Shown here: positions 21,584 through 34,056 of the stretch, one piece after another
Position numbering within the stretch: position 1 is the first letter of the stretch
How the letters are laid out: every line of letters starts with the position of its first letter
DNA from: Holacanthus passer
Taxonomy: Eukaryota > Chordata > Actinopteri > Pomacanthidae
Direction: 5' to 3'
Assembly: GCA_025331565.1 (NCBI GenBank)
Contig: JAFREQ010000091.1
Coordinates: forward strand, 1,102,501 to 1,166,500
DNA: 64,000 nucleotides
Translations under genes and position numbers: made by a program
Notes under the pieces: model-generated
Databases searched by the model: none
Seen by the model: only the letters and a program-made list of their open reading frames with translations
Told to the model about the DNA's origin: nothing

Positions 21584-21845
21584 TACAACCCTGATTTCAA
21601 AGTTGGGACACACTGTGTAAAATGTAAATAAAACAGAACAAAGTAACTTGCTAATCATGATGCTCATCTTGACTTGAATTCACTTAAAACAGAACATTAC
21701 CTCATCAACTTCATTGACTTTTGTAAATATCTGCTCATTCTGAATTTGATGGCAGCAACACGTTCCAAGCAAGTTGGGACAGAAGCAACAAAAGACTGTG
21801 AAAGTTGTGGACTGATCCAAAAACACCTATTTGGAACTAAATGGG
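21584..21845. repeat. Common teleost DNA-transposon-like repeat
   Basis: TACAACCCTGATTTCAAAGT, 'gttgggacacactgtgtaaa', 'tttgatggcagcaacacg' and 'aaaacacctatttggaac' follow the order of an abundant fish repeat beginning TACAACCCCAATTCC. Only the first 260 bp are recognisable. Confidence 0.65.
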
Positions 21846-24800
21846 GAGTTAAAATAAAGTGATCTCATCATTACGATCTTGATACAAAGAATCAACAAAT
21901 CTGACAGACGAGACGGGAGCCATACTCCTAAAGAAGGGATCTAATCTACACCAAGTTTGGATTGTTATGGTTAATGGATGGTCAGGTATCTGCCAATGTC
22001 ATACATAGTTTATCTGTTAATTTACTTTTATTTGCAGTCCGGAAGTATTCACCTGACTCCCTTCAAGAGTATAAAGGTTTGCTTTGCTCATTGGCAGATC
22101 AAAATAAATCCTATTATTATTATTTATTTATTTTTTTCTGGTGATTTCAAAATATGTTTGGGCATGTTTAACTTCTTCACTAAAATCCAATATTAGCTTC
22201 AGGTCAAAGGCTGACACTTGAAATGAATTACTTTGTACAATGTATGTTTATAGCTGTTTATAGGTATGTATGTATGTTTATAGGCGTTCATGTTGTTGCA
22301 CAATGTTTGTAGAAACAAAAAGTGCTTTTTGAATAAGTTGGAATAAGCATTTTAAATCCTGCATACTATCTCACGTCCACACACCTGAAAAATTGCTGTG
22401 TGAAGTGGACATGCTTGTTGGATTGTCGGTTTTGGAAAATTAGGTACCTGGCCAACAAATAACTTAGCTAGCTAGCTGAGTGTTGTTGGAAAGAGGACGG
22501 TTTTCTTCAAAAGACGAGTCTTCTGTATTGTCCTTTAAATGTTTGCTAATCATGTCTGTGGTTGTAGCTGTCCACATCTTCCTAATGACTTTCCAGCAAA
22601 CTAGACACTGTGCAAGGCTTGTTGTCACTCAATACATCTTTGACTATTTCCAGTGAAAGAGAAAAGCTTTACTCTGATTATCAAATTATTAGTCTGTGTG
22701 TAATTGTACCTATGCTCTATATCTATTATGTGCTTCTTCCCATCTCCCATTTTCTCTCATTTATTTTCCATCTGTCCATTAAGACTCTTTTCTTATCACA
22801 GCTCACCATGCAGTGTCCCAAGCTTCTCTCATCCCTTCTGTCTCTCACTTGCTGTCTATCCACACAAAGAGGTTTGCACTAAAGTTTGGATGACTCATCC
22901 TGCAGTTTAGGGAATGTACATTTTTTGATTGACATGCTGTATCTAGCTGGATGTGTTCTGATGGAAGCGTGTGTGTACAGTGCTGAATAGAGATTTCTGT
23001 CAGTTTTCTTTACCATAGATTAATAGTTAGACTAATGTTCCCTGCTCTGTGGTTCAGTGAACATGCCAATATAGGATGCCCAAATATTTTATTTGGTTAC
23101 ACATGAGTAAATGCTTATTTAAGAAAAGAAGAATCTGAATCTAATGAGATCCAGCTTTCCAGTCACAAACACTTCAGTGGGGTGCATCCTCACCGACACA
23201 TGTTTGGACCAGTCTCTCTCTCTCACCATCACATCATTGTGTCATTCCTGATTTCTGCAGGAGGTAATCAGTACATGGTCGGATTAACCTGTTGAGAGAC
23301 AAATATTTCCTGTTGGGTCTCAACTGACCACCCACCTACCACTTGATGGGCAATATGTATGTACCCTATTTCCAGGGCAACTATACTATGCTGAATTAAT
23401 GTGTGAGGATATCATGTACTTAAATAATGAGATTTTGACATAAAGCCAAAAAGTTTGCTAATCATGTCTGTTTTAGTTGATGGTGTACTTCACTTCTGCG
23501 TGAATTAATGAATTTCTTCTATTCCTGTGCCATGTTATCTCCTGCAAAGAGGCTCATGTTTTCAGTCTCATATGTTTAGGCACAGAAGCCATATTGTCTG
23601 GCTGGATTCCTTGATCCAAGATTAACCATTACATTCAATAAAAGCAACCATTTTCCACTATTTGAATTTATTAACACTTTTTCACCACTCTTTCAATTCA
23701 ATAAAAAAAATTCTGCTCAAAATATATCTGACATATGTATAAAAGTACTTCAGTGGTTAAGGTATTTAGTAAGTACTTATGATATATATGTGTGGGTATT
23801 TTACAAAATGCCATAACTCTGGAATGATACATAAAGGTACATACATATGTTTATCAACTCAACGGTGATCCTGAAATTTGCTAATTTTGTTTGCACATGG
23901 TACTGCAATAAAATTACTTTAAATGGCCAAACTGAGAAGTCTCAAATCCAACTAAGTTGAGGTTTTTCACGATTCATCTTTGTTCAAAGACATAATATCC
24001 CCATGCGGGAATAAGGTATTCTTCAAAAAGTGTAGTGTGATGTACACCCAGTTGGACATTAAATGCAACATACCTTGACAGAGACACGTGCTAAATGCTT
24101 TCTAGTTTCTTGGACTGGTTCACTCTTTCAGCATGACAATGTCCATTTGTTATCAGTCTTACTTTTGTTCTTAATTTTTCTAGGATCACACTGTATAATA
24201 TTTAATGATGACATACTTATATGTTTCCAATCTAACCACAGTTACAAGGGTAAGAGATGAGTGGTCCCTGACAGAGTAGTCAAGATTACTTAGAAGGAAC
24301 TCAGATTGTCAAAGTCCATCTAAACAAAACCCTTCATCCGACACAGATTAAAAGGACTGGAGGTGTTGGAGTGCTGTTCCAGAGACCTGTGTTGTTTTTG
24401 TTGGTGGTAGTTACTGTGTAACTTAACTTTTAAAGGACCTTTTATTGTAGTTATTCATTTACACTCTCTCCCAGCTTGACTGTACTGCTTGAAAGCATCC
24501 ATAATCCATAATACATCTATGCATTGTGTTTATTCCAACTTCCAGTCTTATATAACTTAAACAATGGCTGTCTCCCTTACGGCACAGCAGTTAAGTCTTC
24601 ATTTGCATAGCTCTTAATCCCAGTCTGAAAAGAGCTCAATAACAGCTGCATTATTCAGCAAACTATTATAAACAAACTGTACTGAGTCATCATTGATCTT
24701 CATTGCCAGAACTTCTACAAAAAAAACTCATTAAGGAGGACAAACCTTGTGCGAGGCATCACCGAGAGGGATCTCTCTCCAACAGAGTTAATGCAAACAG

Positions 24801-25689
24801 GTTAAATATTAATAATGTGAAATTTGACCAAAATATACATAACACCACCTGCCGGAGAGAAATTAGCTAGTGAATAAATACCAAGAGACGACCAATTAAG
24901 ATGAAGTACATAGTGTATGTGCTGAAAAGTTGTACTATAAAAATGATGCTTTTCTTAAGGAACATAAATAGCCATGGAATTTAATTTAGCATGAGCCTCA
25001 ACTGCTTCCTAAGCAGCAAATACTCAGTGCCCTCTATTCTTTCTACAAGCAACTTCCCACTCCATCTGTCAGGACCCTTATATGTCAAGGTCCTTGCGTG
25101 GCTGCCATGTTTGTGAGTGTATTGCCAAAGGTCAGCTGAACAAAGACAACCTGAACAGCATTATACACAAAGCAGAAGCCTTGGTCTTTTCCCTTTGCTC
25201 TGTTGGAACCAGAACACACTATATGGTGCACACAAAGACAAAACAGAATGTAGAGAACAGAAATATATAGAAAGTGGAAACAAAAATGATGAAACATGTC
25301 AAAGCCTATTTTCATGTGTCAATAGAATGCAAATAGACACATTGTGTTCAGTGTAAATGTGTGTAGCCACACTAGTAATATGACTCTCTGGATGACAGTC
25401 AGTTTGTTGATTCATCCATCAATTTCATTTAGACTGAAATGAAGCTCTAGCGCAAGTTCAGCCAGGAAGACAACAATGCTTTCAGTCATAAGCTATCTCT
25501 CATCTCTCCTACTGCACATGCTCACACACATTTCCCACCATCAGTGTTTGGGGCTGTCACTGGTAATCAGCTGTCTCATCAGCTGATCTCTTCCATCCAA
25601 TAGCACGGTGTCACACCCTCATCACTAGCCTATCATCTTCATGCTCTCCTTTTAAAATACAATCTTTCTCTGCCCTAGCTCTTTCATGC
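21846..25689. other. No gene seen in 3.8 kb
   Basis: Non-coding DNA with short simple repeats, for example 'tgtatgtatgtttatagg' near 22264. No exon or known transposon identified. Confidence 0.5.
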
Positions 25690-25910
25690 AGGTGATTTGC
25701 ACGCCCCTCCACCTCCCCATCTCCACCTCGCCTTCGCAGAATCATCATCCACTTCTTCACCCATCCGGCTTCACAGTCTCCAGTCGCCACCACCACCACC
25801 AGTGTCAGGACTCTGGGGGGGTTTATCCAGCGACAGCTCGGACAGTAATTCTCCCATCAAGACGTCTCCCCCCAGAGTCCAAATCACCAAAGACTCTCTG
25901 TTAAGTTTCA
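25690..25910 (+). CDS. Weak candidate exon, Pro/Ser-rich
   Basis: A pyrimidine-rich tract ending TTTCATGCAG (25690) precedes an open frame encoding HAPPPPHLHLAFAESSSTSS, PPPPPVSGLWGGLSSDSSDS and SPIKTSPPRVQITKDSL. The composition (Pro, Ser, SDSSDS) is what disordered regions of cytoplasmic scaffold proteins look like. There is no clear donor and no adjoining exon, and the C-rich sequence could equally be a non-coding CCA/CCT-rich stretch. The frame stays open to 26113. I do not recognise a protein. Confidence 0.15.
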
Positions 25911-26109
25911 ATTTCTATTTCACGTCACTTGTTGTAATAAATTATCTTTCTTCACATACTCATCTCTCCTGGTTGAAATATCTTCATAATGCCACAAAAT
26001 GTAATATAGACCTTCATGTCACCAGACAACATTTTGATCAAAGCATCGCCGTGCCTAAGGACAACCTCACAGCTTCACATCAAAAGCGAGACATTCTGTT
26101 CAGTCCACG

Positions 26110-26214
26110 CTGACTAAGACCAACAGTCTGTTTGTTCGTCTCTGTCCTCAAAAGCAGCTGTTAGTCCCTGAGGTGCTGTGCCGCTGACTAACAGCTGGGC
26201 TGGTCTTAACTCAG
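26110..26214. repeat. Two-level inverted repeat (hairpin-forming)
   Basis: Inner arms CAGCTGTTAGTC (26155-26166) and its exact reverse complement (26186-26197) enclose a 19-nt loop. Outer arms CTGACTAAGACCAAC (26110-26124) and GCTGGTCTTAACTCAG (26199-26214) also pair with few mismatches. The whole could form a stem-loop of about 105 nt with a large side bulge. Confidence 0.55.
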
Positions 26215-27559
26215 GGCGGTTTACTGGACAAAAATTGTTTTCAAGTGGACTCCATGAGGAAAATACAGGATGAAAACTGCATTGTGTTTATTTACCGTTT
26301 CATTGATTTTATGACTTGGGGTGGGGAAAGTGTGCCTACAGAGAAACCTGAAATCTCATAGTGAAAATATGATGCATCCTATGTGTAACCCACATTAAAA
26401 ATGCAATAAACATAATTAATTAAAATTAACATGTTAATAAATATGTGCAGTGAGAGAATTAAAATGTTTACAGTTAATGAATCAAGAATCAAATAAGAAT
26501 CAATTTAAATCAGTTGGCAATAATTTCACATTAATAATTTAGAAATATGCCGATTAAAAAAATCCTTTAGTGACCTTCCCCTTGAAGAGGTCGCTGCTGG
26601 TGCTAGAAAAGACAGAAACTCAACTGAGAGGAGGAAAGCGTGGCGAGGAGCAGACAGACACACAGAGTAAAGCCAGTAAAAAGTCTAAAGTGTTAACTTA
26701 AACCTTAAAATCTACCTACCTGGTTGATGATTCAGAGAAAGAGTTGTTGCAGCGTTGCACTTAAAAATGCTAACAGGCCAATAATGTGTAAATGCACAAG
26801 CAAGTTAGCAGTTAGTATTTTCTCTGTTTATTTGATAAATAATTGTGAATGTACATTATGTTTGTGAAAATTGTTTTTATGAAAAAGAAATATGATACAA
26901 ATGGGCCAACAGCAGAGAAAAATGTAGCTCTGTCGCCATTTTCTGAATTGAGTAGTATAGTGCAGTTTGTACTCATTTAGCCTTGTTCAATTAATGTTGT
27001 TCAGTAGAGTAATATATTTTGTTTTATGACCTGTTGTACGGATCAGGTTTTTTGTTGTTGCTGCAAACTAAAAGTTTGTGGAAAAGCTTGAGACTCTGCT
27101 GCAGCGTGTGTGGAGGACACGCACGTGCTCACACCAGAAACAAGATGGCGAGCCAGACCCACAGATCACCGTCCTAAAGACAAGACCATCCTGCCAGTGA
27201 GAGGATCCACTGAACGCCTGGATCATTTTGTCAGCTCGCTACCAGAGTGGGAGGAGTGTGGGATTTATCTTTTTCTTTTTCTTTCTTCTCTTATTTGACC
27301 AGAACAGAATAGGAAACCCATTGAATGAATTGAATTGAACTAAACTGAACTGAATCTGGACTGAATTTGAATTGAATTCAATTGTTTTGTATATGTGGTT
27401 ATTTTGTTTATAAGTAAAGTTTTAGTTTTTTTTGTTCAAGGTAAATGGTCTCTGGTTCTTTCTACATTGTTAATCCCACTCCACTGAACCTAGAACTGGT
27501 CCAGCAGCTTTAAGGTTGTATTGGTGAGACAAGTGCTACATATGAATCCTATTCCCTCC
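26215..27559. other. No supported gene
   Basis: Non-coding. 26570-27060 has Alu-like density of short words but no family I can name. 27310-27380 is rich in 'gaattgaattgaa' words like those of LINE tails. Confidence 0.4.
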
Positions 27560-27712
27560 TCACTGCCTGCAGTCACCAAGGTCCTATCACACTTGAACTT
27601 TGTTTTATGGCACTTATCCAGGTTGTTTTCTCCTGACTAGATCCTTCTCTCAGATGTATGTCACTTCAGATAAAAGCATCTGCTCAATGAAATCGTAGAA
27701 TTGTAGAAACTG
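27560..27712 (+). mobile_element. L2/Maui-type LINE or SINE 3' tail
   Basis: 'ctcagatgtatgtcacttcagataaaagcatctgctcaatga' matches the conserved L2/UnaL2 3' stem-loop (CGCTTTGGATAAAAGCG). The loop is mutated, and an 'aaatcgtagaattgtag' tail follows. The upstream boundary is uncertain. Confidence 0.6.
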
Positions 27713-28584
27713 AGGGGCTCAATCAATGAGTTCACAACATATAAACAATCAGAGACTTGTGTCATTTAAACATCTGTCTGTGAAGATTACATATCACTAA
27801 GTGCACAAGAGGAAAACAAAATTAGACTTGGAGTTTATAAAACATGGCGCGTGTCACACATTCATTCATTATTTTCTCCTGGTTGTGGTTGCATTAGACA
27901 ACAGCTTCGACCACTGCAGGCTGTGTGTCACCCCTCCAGCACCAGAGAGGGGAGGGGACCAAAACAATGCGGGCTACATATTTGAGCTACAGTAGGAATG
28001 CCAAAGAGAGGGCACAACAGATAAGGAGACGGCACTGAGGTCGGCAAATCGCTGTATGTCTGTAGCCTACGCAGAGAGTGATAGACAGGAAGAAAGTGTA
28101 TCAGGCTTGCTCCAGTGCTCCACATGTATAAAACAGGTGAATTTTGAGATGATAGAATGCACAAGACTCAAACTCAGAGATCCTGATGGCTAAATGCAAG
28201 CACTTTTAAGGACCTCTTTAGTATTCAGCAAACCCAAGCAAATTCAAAGACTTGATTGTTTTTTCTTTTAATCCAAGCACTTTCAAGTATTGTCTTGACC
28301 CATGGCAACACTGCTCATGTGATACAGGCCAATGACAGATGTCATAAATGCTTACAAAACACAACACAACATGGATGACCCTTGAGCGTTTTTGTTCTTA
28401 GACCTCAGGAGAAAATTAAAACATTGTCCTTTGGTTCCATCTATTTGTCAAAACTGAATCCTGCAGAGAGAAATCCTCATCTGTTGTTCTTCCTTCCGTC
28501 AAAAATGGCTCTAGAAGCACGAGTAATTGTGCCATTTCGATATAAGAGTATGCAGATTTTTGTTCAAATCAAATGCACCTGCAG
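27713..28584. other. No gene seen
   Basis: Non-coding sequence leading to the exon candidate at 28585. Confidence 0.45.
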
Positions 28585-28727
28585 GTGGTTTGATTGCTTT
28601 ATTCTTCCTGGTTGGATGTGTTCTAACTAGTGAAATCAGATATCATAATTTAACTAACTACGGAGAAGAGAGCGGAGAGACATGGAAGGACTCACAGCAA
28701 CAACAGATGGCACGCAGAGACAAACAT
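28585..28727 (+). CDS. Candidate exon with hydrophobic segment and perfect splice donor
   Basis: An acceptor-like CACCTGCAG (ending 28584) is followed by 143 nt open in one frame: GLIALFFLVGCVLTSEIRYH, then NLTNYGEESGETWKDSQQQQ and MARRDKH. It ends at ATG|GTAAGT-like CAT|GTAAGT, a consensus donor at 28728. The first part is a hydrophobic segment of about 14 residues that could be a signal or membrane anchor. The second part is polar, with an N-x-T glycosylation site. I do not recognise the protein. The acceptor lacks a good pyrimidine tract and no flanking exon is visible. Confidence 0.22.
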
Positions 28728-31700
28728 GTAAGTAATCTAAAATATGCATCACCTTTTTTAGCTAAAAGGAGCGTTTTAATGGGCTGCAGAAGAATTTGAA
28801 ACGTATTTCTTGCTTCAGAGGAAAGACAACTGGCGGATGACTCACTTGCCGTTAGTCTCATAAACAATTTGTTGATACAAGCTCCGACTGCGTTCTCAAC
28901 TGCAACTGTCATCTGCCTGCTGATTTTTACAAAGTCATTTTCCTGCCTTTCATTACAGGGAAGAGAGACCAAAGCTACTAAAATAGGCCAACAAGACAAG
29001 TAGCATGTCACAAACAAGGGGCATGAATTAATGACAGAAAAGTGGAAGTTCCATTACCATGGGCTACTTGATGTACCGTGTTTCCTCCTTGTTCCTCTCC
29101 AGGGGGAGACGGAACAAGAGCTATTTACCATTTCTTTCTTTCCTTCTCTCCTTTAATGTGTCTCAATCACGCTCTCCGTCTCTTACCGAGTCTGTCTCCA
29201 TAATCCTCTCTCCATCTCTTACAGAGTCTGTCTCCATGACCAAAGTAAAAGCTAATAACCATTTATCTATCTTTTCCCCCTTGATTGGCTCATTCTGCCC
29301 CCTTCATCTCTCTCCATCTTACTCCCGAGAGTGCCGTGGCGCCGGGGGGATTTGAGACGACAAACACACACCCACGCACAGTCCAGGACTAAGTAAAACC
29401 AATATCACCATTCACCTGATTTGTTTTTCATCCATGTAAATTAGCAAACACTCTAAGTGCGGTGGCGGAATTGAAATGCTTTTAATGTCTTGCTAAGTTG
29501 TCATGATGGCAGCATGGTTCTTTACTCCTACTGCTGGTAATGGGTTTTGTGTCTACACAGTAAGCAATGCGTGACAAGTGGTACACTCCTGTCTTTGACT
29601 GTAATGTGACACAGCATTGATCTTTGAAGGAAAATTGTCATTTCACTCACTCACATTGTACATGGAGATCAGAGGCAGCAGTACCTTCAGAGCTGGTAGG
29701 ATTTAATGTTTTCATCTTGAACTCTTTGAGTAGGGTGGAGTCCACCCACATGGGATTTGAACCTAGTTGAAACAGGACTGTATGATATTTCTTTTTATAC
29801 AGGGCTTTCGTGGTGTTTTGACTCATGTGCTTGTAGTGCATTTTAAATTAGAATTCAGATTTTCTACACAATTACTGATTTTTTTCATCAATACACAACA
29901 ACACAACAGTATGAAAAATAATGGACTTTGTTTCATATCAGTGGATGAGTTGGTGTAGTTTTTTTGTCCTCTTGATTCAGTTTCTTTTCACACAAAAAAA
30001 AAATAAAATGAACCAAAATACATCACTAAAAGCCTGTCAGAGTGTTCAGTCGGCTCATTGGTTAGGTGTGTCAGGGGCAGGATTGAGAAAGTAAACACAA
30101 GATGAAGGTAAAATATATCAAGAAGATAGCATACTTACTTGCTTATCCAGGTCAGACCTTGATTTTTTTTTTCCCATTATGCTACCAGCAACTCCTGATT
30201 TCGTTCACCTGCATCTGAGCATGCAAAGTGCACTTCAGAGTCCACTTTGTAGTTGGATCAGATTGAGGTCGGATCATGTACCCATTACAAATAAGCTGCT
30301 CCAGAATTAGTTTGCAGTGGAACAAACCACTTCCTCTAAAGGGCGCAGTTGTTTTGATCTGCACCCAAGTATGATTGCTGTGTTCGGATCTGTTCAGACA
30401 ACTCGTAACAATTTTTGACACAATTGCTGAAACTAAAAGTAACATTGCAAATCTGGTGCCCTTGGACAATTTGAGTGAAATTTGCTCTTCAAAATCAAAT
30501 CGTATTGGCACAAGTGGCTTCTGGTTTGATGTAGTTGCAAAAGATACAGTTCCAAAATTGTTGCATCCGCTGTCTGTAATGCTTAAGTTTTTCTTTCAGT
30601 CTGCCTCTGGTATAATTACACAATGCTGACGGGCATTGTGTAACAACTTTCAGGCTTTTTACTTGAGGAAAAACATATTTGACTCATGTTGAACAAGGTG
30701 CAGAACCAGTTTGAGTTCCTTTCAAATACACAATGCTTTTTCCTTTACTTCTTGCACTCATCACTGTGGTGCATGATGTAGCTTTCAGTTTCTTTGCATA
30801 CACTACATCTAAATATGCTATATGTAAGATATTTCAGTGGTTTTTGGGAGTCCAGACTCGATTCATAAATGTCCAAAGCAACTTAACCGAGCTTGAAAAC
30901 TATGGTGGTAACAAGAGACACTGTCTAAACCATCATAATTAAAAATTATCATTGCAGCTGCATTGACCCTTTACAAAGTATGCTGGCCCTGTTAAGATTG
31001 TGTCACCTGATGTTGCCATTGGTCAGTCGATGTTTGTGGCAGACACTGGATGTGTCATACAGCCTGAAGACGTCAAAGTGCAGCAGCAGGAGTATACACC
31101 AATCTGCCAGTGACTGTGCAATTAGGCAGTTGCTAATAGAACTGCTTGATAGTTGACACATTAACCCTGGAAAACCGACCGGTTCTCTAGTGTGTTGATT
31201 TAGTGTACATAGAAAATGATGGGTGATGGTCTTTTGACATGCAGCACACAGCACTGTTTTGTGTTGCCCTTTCCTACCAAATGAGCATTATTATCTGTTG
31301 TTATTGGCATCCAGTATTATTCATCTTTTGGTGTGAGGTGGGATAAATATAAATAAGCTTTTATTGACTTGTTTACAGCAACCCAAATAGTGGATGTTTG
31401 AGTCATCCTATAAATGCCCTTTGGAGATTTGCTGGAACAATTTAAAATAAAGGAAATAAATGCTTATATAAATAAATAAACACTCATGTGGCCCTGCTTC
31501 CATTTTGAGAAAGTGTTATTCACCAAACCCAAGAATATAGTCATACCTTCTTCAAAAATTTGACTTTATAACCTGCACAAATATTCATACAAATATATGT
31601 ATTTAACCTGATTTTGAAACCAAACGATTTCTTCAGTATAGGTTAATCTATAATTTATTTTCCTCATGTTCTCTAATGTTTGAGTCTGTCACCTAGTGAA

Positions 31701-31983
31701 GTCCTTCCAACAGCTCTGTTCAAAATGTTTGTATCATATGATGAAGAGAAAAACAGCCCCATGCCACTGCAAAAACAAAGACAACATCTTTTATTTTTTA
31801 AATGTGTCCATTGTCACATTTTAAATAAGAACTCAAAGAACATCATCGAACCCACAGCAAGTGTCTTCTATTAAATAATGTAATAACAGCTCACATGCCA
31901 GCGGATTGGTACTCATTTGGCGCCCCCTGTCAGTCACACGACCCTCACCCTGCAGGTCGTAGCGATCCATTGCGAGTCTCCCA
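28728..31983. other. No supported gene
   Basis: Contains the tandem duplication at 29171-29237. Around 30220-30420 there are words such as 'ggatctgttcagac' reminiscent of a decayed fish repeat, but this is too weak to call. Confidence 0.4.
29171..29237. repeat. 31-bp tandem duplication, 36-bp period
   Basis: 29171-29201 and 29207-29237 share 28 of 31 positions ('ctctccrtctcttacmgagt'). Confidence 0.8.
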
Positions 31984-32050
31984 ATGCTTAATGTTAGCAT
32001 GCTGACATTAGCTTTTAGCTTAAAGCACAGCCGAACATGGCTCTTGGTGA
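31984..32050. repeat. Short fragment of a teleost 'TTAGCATGCTGACATTAGC' repeat
   Basis: 'atgttagcatgctgacattagcttttagcttaaagcacagcc' matches the 3' part of the longer copy at 47290-47880. Confidence 0.5.
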
Positions 32051-32577
32051 CTCAGTGTGCATTCAGTGTAAACCAACAAATATTTGGAATAGTAGAAATG
32101 CAACTAGATTTAGTGGTACTTAAAAGAAATTCACTCTTTAATTTGTGCTGCAAACAAGTCTGGCCAAGGAGCATAAAGTGTAAAAGCAGCATAGACATTG
32201 TAGTTGCTGTTTATGTTAATGGCCCTGATGCCTCTCAGTGAATGTGGTCATGGTTTAAAGTCTTGCTTTTGTAGAACATTTTAACTGCTGCTCTTTCTTT
32301 TGAAATATTAAGTCCACGAGGTATAATTTGCCATGGTATTCATTTCCATGCACATTTAGTTCTTTCTTGCATTCACTCTCTAGAGGGCAATGGCATACCT
32401 TACAAAAGCTGAACAGATTCATCTGCTCTCCTGTATTTACTTGCTCTCTCTATCCCTCTCTTTCTCTTTCTGAGAAGGCTTGTGGCGACAGAGTGTAATG
32501 GAGAAAACCTCGGCTGTGTCTCCTCATTGTTACTGGCTGCACTCGCATCGCTGCCCAACAGGTAGGGGTTAGAAACA

Positions 32578-32614
32578 AACACACACATGCACACACACAC
32601 ACACGCGCACACAA
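32578..32614. repeat. (CA)n microsatellite
   Basis: Interrupted CA repeat, 'aacacacacatgcacacacacacacacg'. Confidence 0.9.
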
Positions 32615-32689
32615 CTGTGCAACTCGGCGCTGCCGAGATCAGAGAGGATCCAGCTGGTGTTGCTAGATGGGACTGGTCAGAGGTTAATG

Positions 32690-32930
32690 GATAGAACGCA
32701 GAGGAGAGGAGGACGAAAGGGATTGGGTGAGTGGCAGAGAGAAGGGGGTAAAAAGGAGCAGCGGAGAGACAGAGAGCTAAAGAGAGGGATGAAAGGGAGA
32801 AAGATGCAGGGCAAATAGCACAGAGGGGTAAAAAGAAGAAGAATCGTTTAATCAGATAAGGAGGGAGAGAGGGAGGAAGACAAACATGTCAGGGGCAAGT
32901 TACAGAGAGGAGGGTATCTGACGGAGGGGT
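32690..32930. repeat. Long purine-rich tract
   Basis: About 240 bp strongly biased to A/G on the + strand ('gagagacagagagctaaaga', 'gagggagagagggaggaaga'). It has triplex/H-DNA potential and is a low-complexity region. Confidence 0.6.
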
Positions 32931-33881
32931 TCACTCAAAACACACAATGTACAGACGGTATAGGCCTGAGCTGTAGCTTGCTGGCACTTTATTCTATCCA
33001 CCATGGCTGGCACACTATTACATAGCCACTGCATGTGTGCGTAGTGTGCCTGTGTTTTGGCAGCTCAGACTCTGACTGAGTTCAGAACTCACCAGGAACT
33101 CCAGTTCATTCTGCTATATTCCCCCAGTCTCTTATTTTCCATTCATGAAGCAGAGCCACAAAGCCTTCTGCAAAGTTCGGCTACCTCGCTCAAGGTGAAG
33201 CGTTCCTGCAGACACGTCTTCACCTCACATTTGCTCTGCCTCTGCCTTGTCATGACAAAAATAAAGAAATAAATAAACCAAACTTAGCTCAAGGTTCAAA
33301 TGCTGTTTTGGAGCTTTTAACTGCTTCTCATGGTCATGATTTAATAGTTTGTTTGTTTTTTTGCTGTTGAGTCAAAGTACGTTTTCTTTTGCATTTAGAT
33401 GCATTTTTTTTTCTTAGTAGTAGCTAGTGGGGGAAAAACATGAAAGAAGGTTTATTCAACGATTGTGTTGTCTCTATCAGTATTTCTGTCAAACACAGTA
33501 TAGTTTGATCAATGATCAAGTTAACATGTGGTTACATCAGTTCAGTACATCATGTTCTCAACACTGAACATTTCTTCTTTTTTAATTTGTAACACAGACA
33601 TCAAATATTACATTACAGATTTGTTGTCAACACACCAATGTCTGGTTTAAATACTTCTGCAAATAATGCAAAAAACTTATATCAACCTAATCTGGGAAGT
33701 TTGGCTGTGGTAACATGAAGTAACAAGAAGTAGTAAGTAAAAGTGAAGAGTCTAAAATGGTACATTTACAAATGTAGGTAAACTTGATATCGGACAGTGT
33801 AGTCTCACCCTCTATGGTCGCTTTATATACACTGTAGCTTATGTGTATAATGTAATACGGTTTAGACTTGAGGACTACAAT

Positions 33882-34056
33882 TCTACAATTCTTCATTTAA
33901 CAGACGCTTTTATCCAAAGCGACATACATTCACTCATTCATGTCGATGGAGCAGCCATCAGGGGCACTTTGCCCAAGGACACTTCCACACAGAGACTGCA
34001 GGGGCCAGGGGTCAAACCACCAACTTTCAGACAACTGCTCTACCTCCTGAGACTTC
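33882..34056 (-). mobile_element. tRNA-derived SINE with L2-type tail, minus strand
   Basis: Read on the minus strand, 'ctcaggaggtagagcagttgtc' (A-box region) and 'ggtggtttgacccc' (B-box-like) form a tRNA-like head. 'aagtgtccttgggcaaagtg' is a body shared by many teleost SINEs. 'gtcgctttggataaaagcgtctgttaaatg' is the L2/UnaL2 3' hairpin with the GGATA loop, followed by an 'aattgtagaattgtag' tail. The tail implies mobilisation by an L2-clade LINE. Confidence 0.8.

Larger units (their letters stand above)
32051..33881. other. No gene; microsatellite and purine-rich tract
   Basis: Non-coding. It holds the (CA)n at 32578-32614 and the purine-rich stretch at 32690-32930, with no exon recognised. 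Confidence 0.5.

Noticed and set aside
27100..27300. Similarity of 'agatggcgagccag' at 27143 and 813
   Set aside because: A 14-bp match with no extension on either side; chance or a very old repeat cannot be distinguished.
30200..30450. Possible fish DNA-repeat with 'cggatctgttcagac' words
   Set aside because: Too decayed to assign. No inverted ends or target duplication could be seen.
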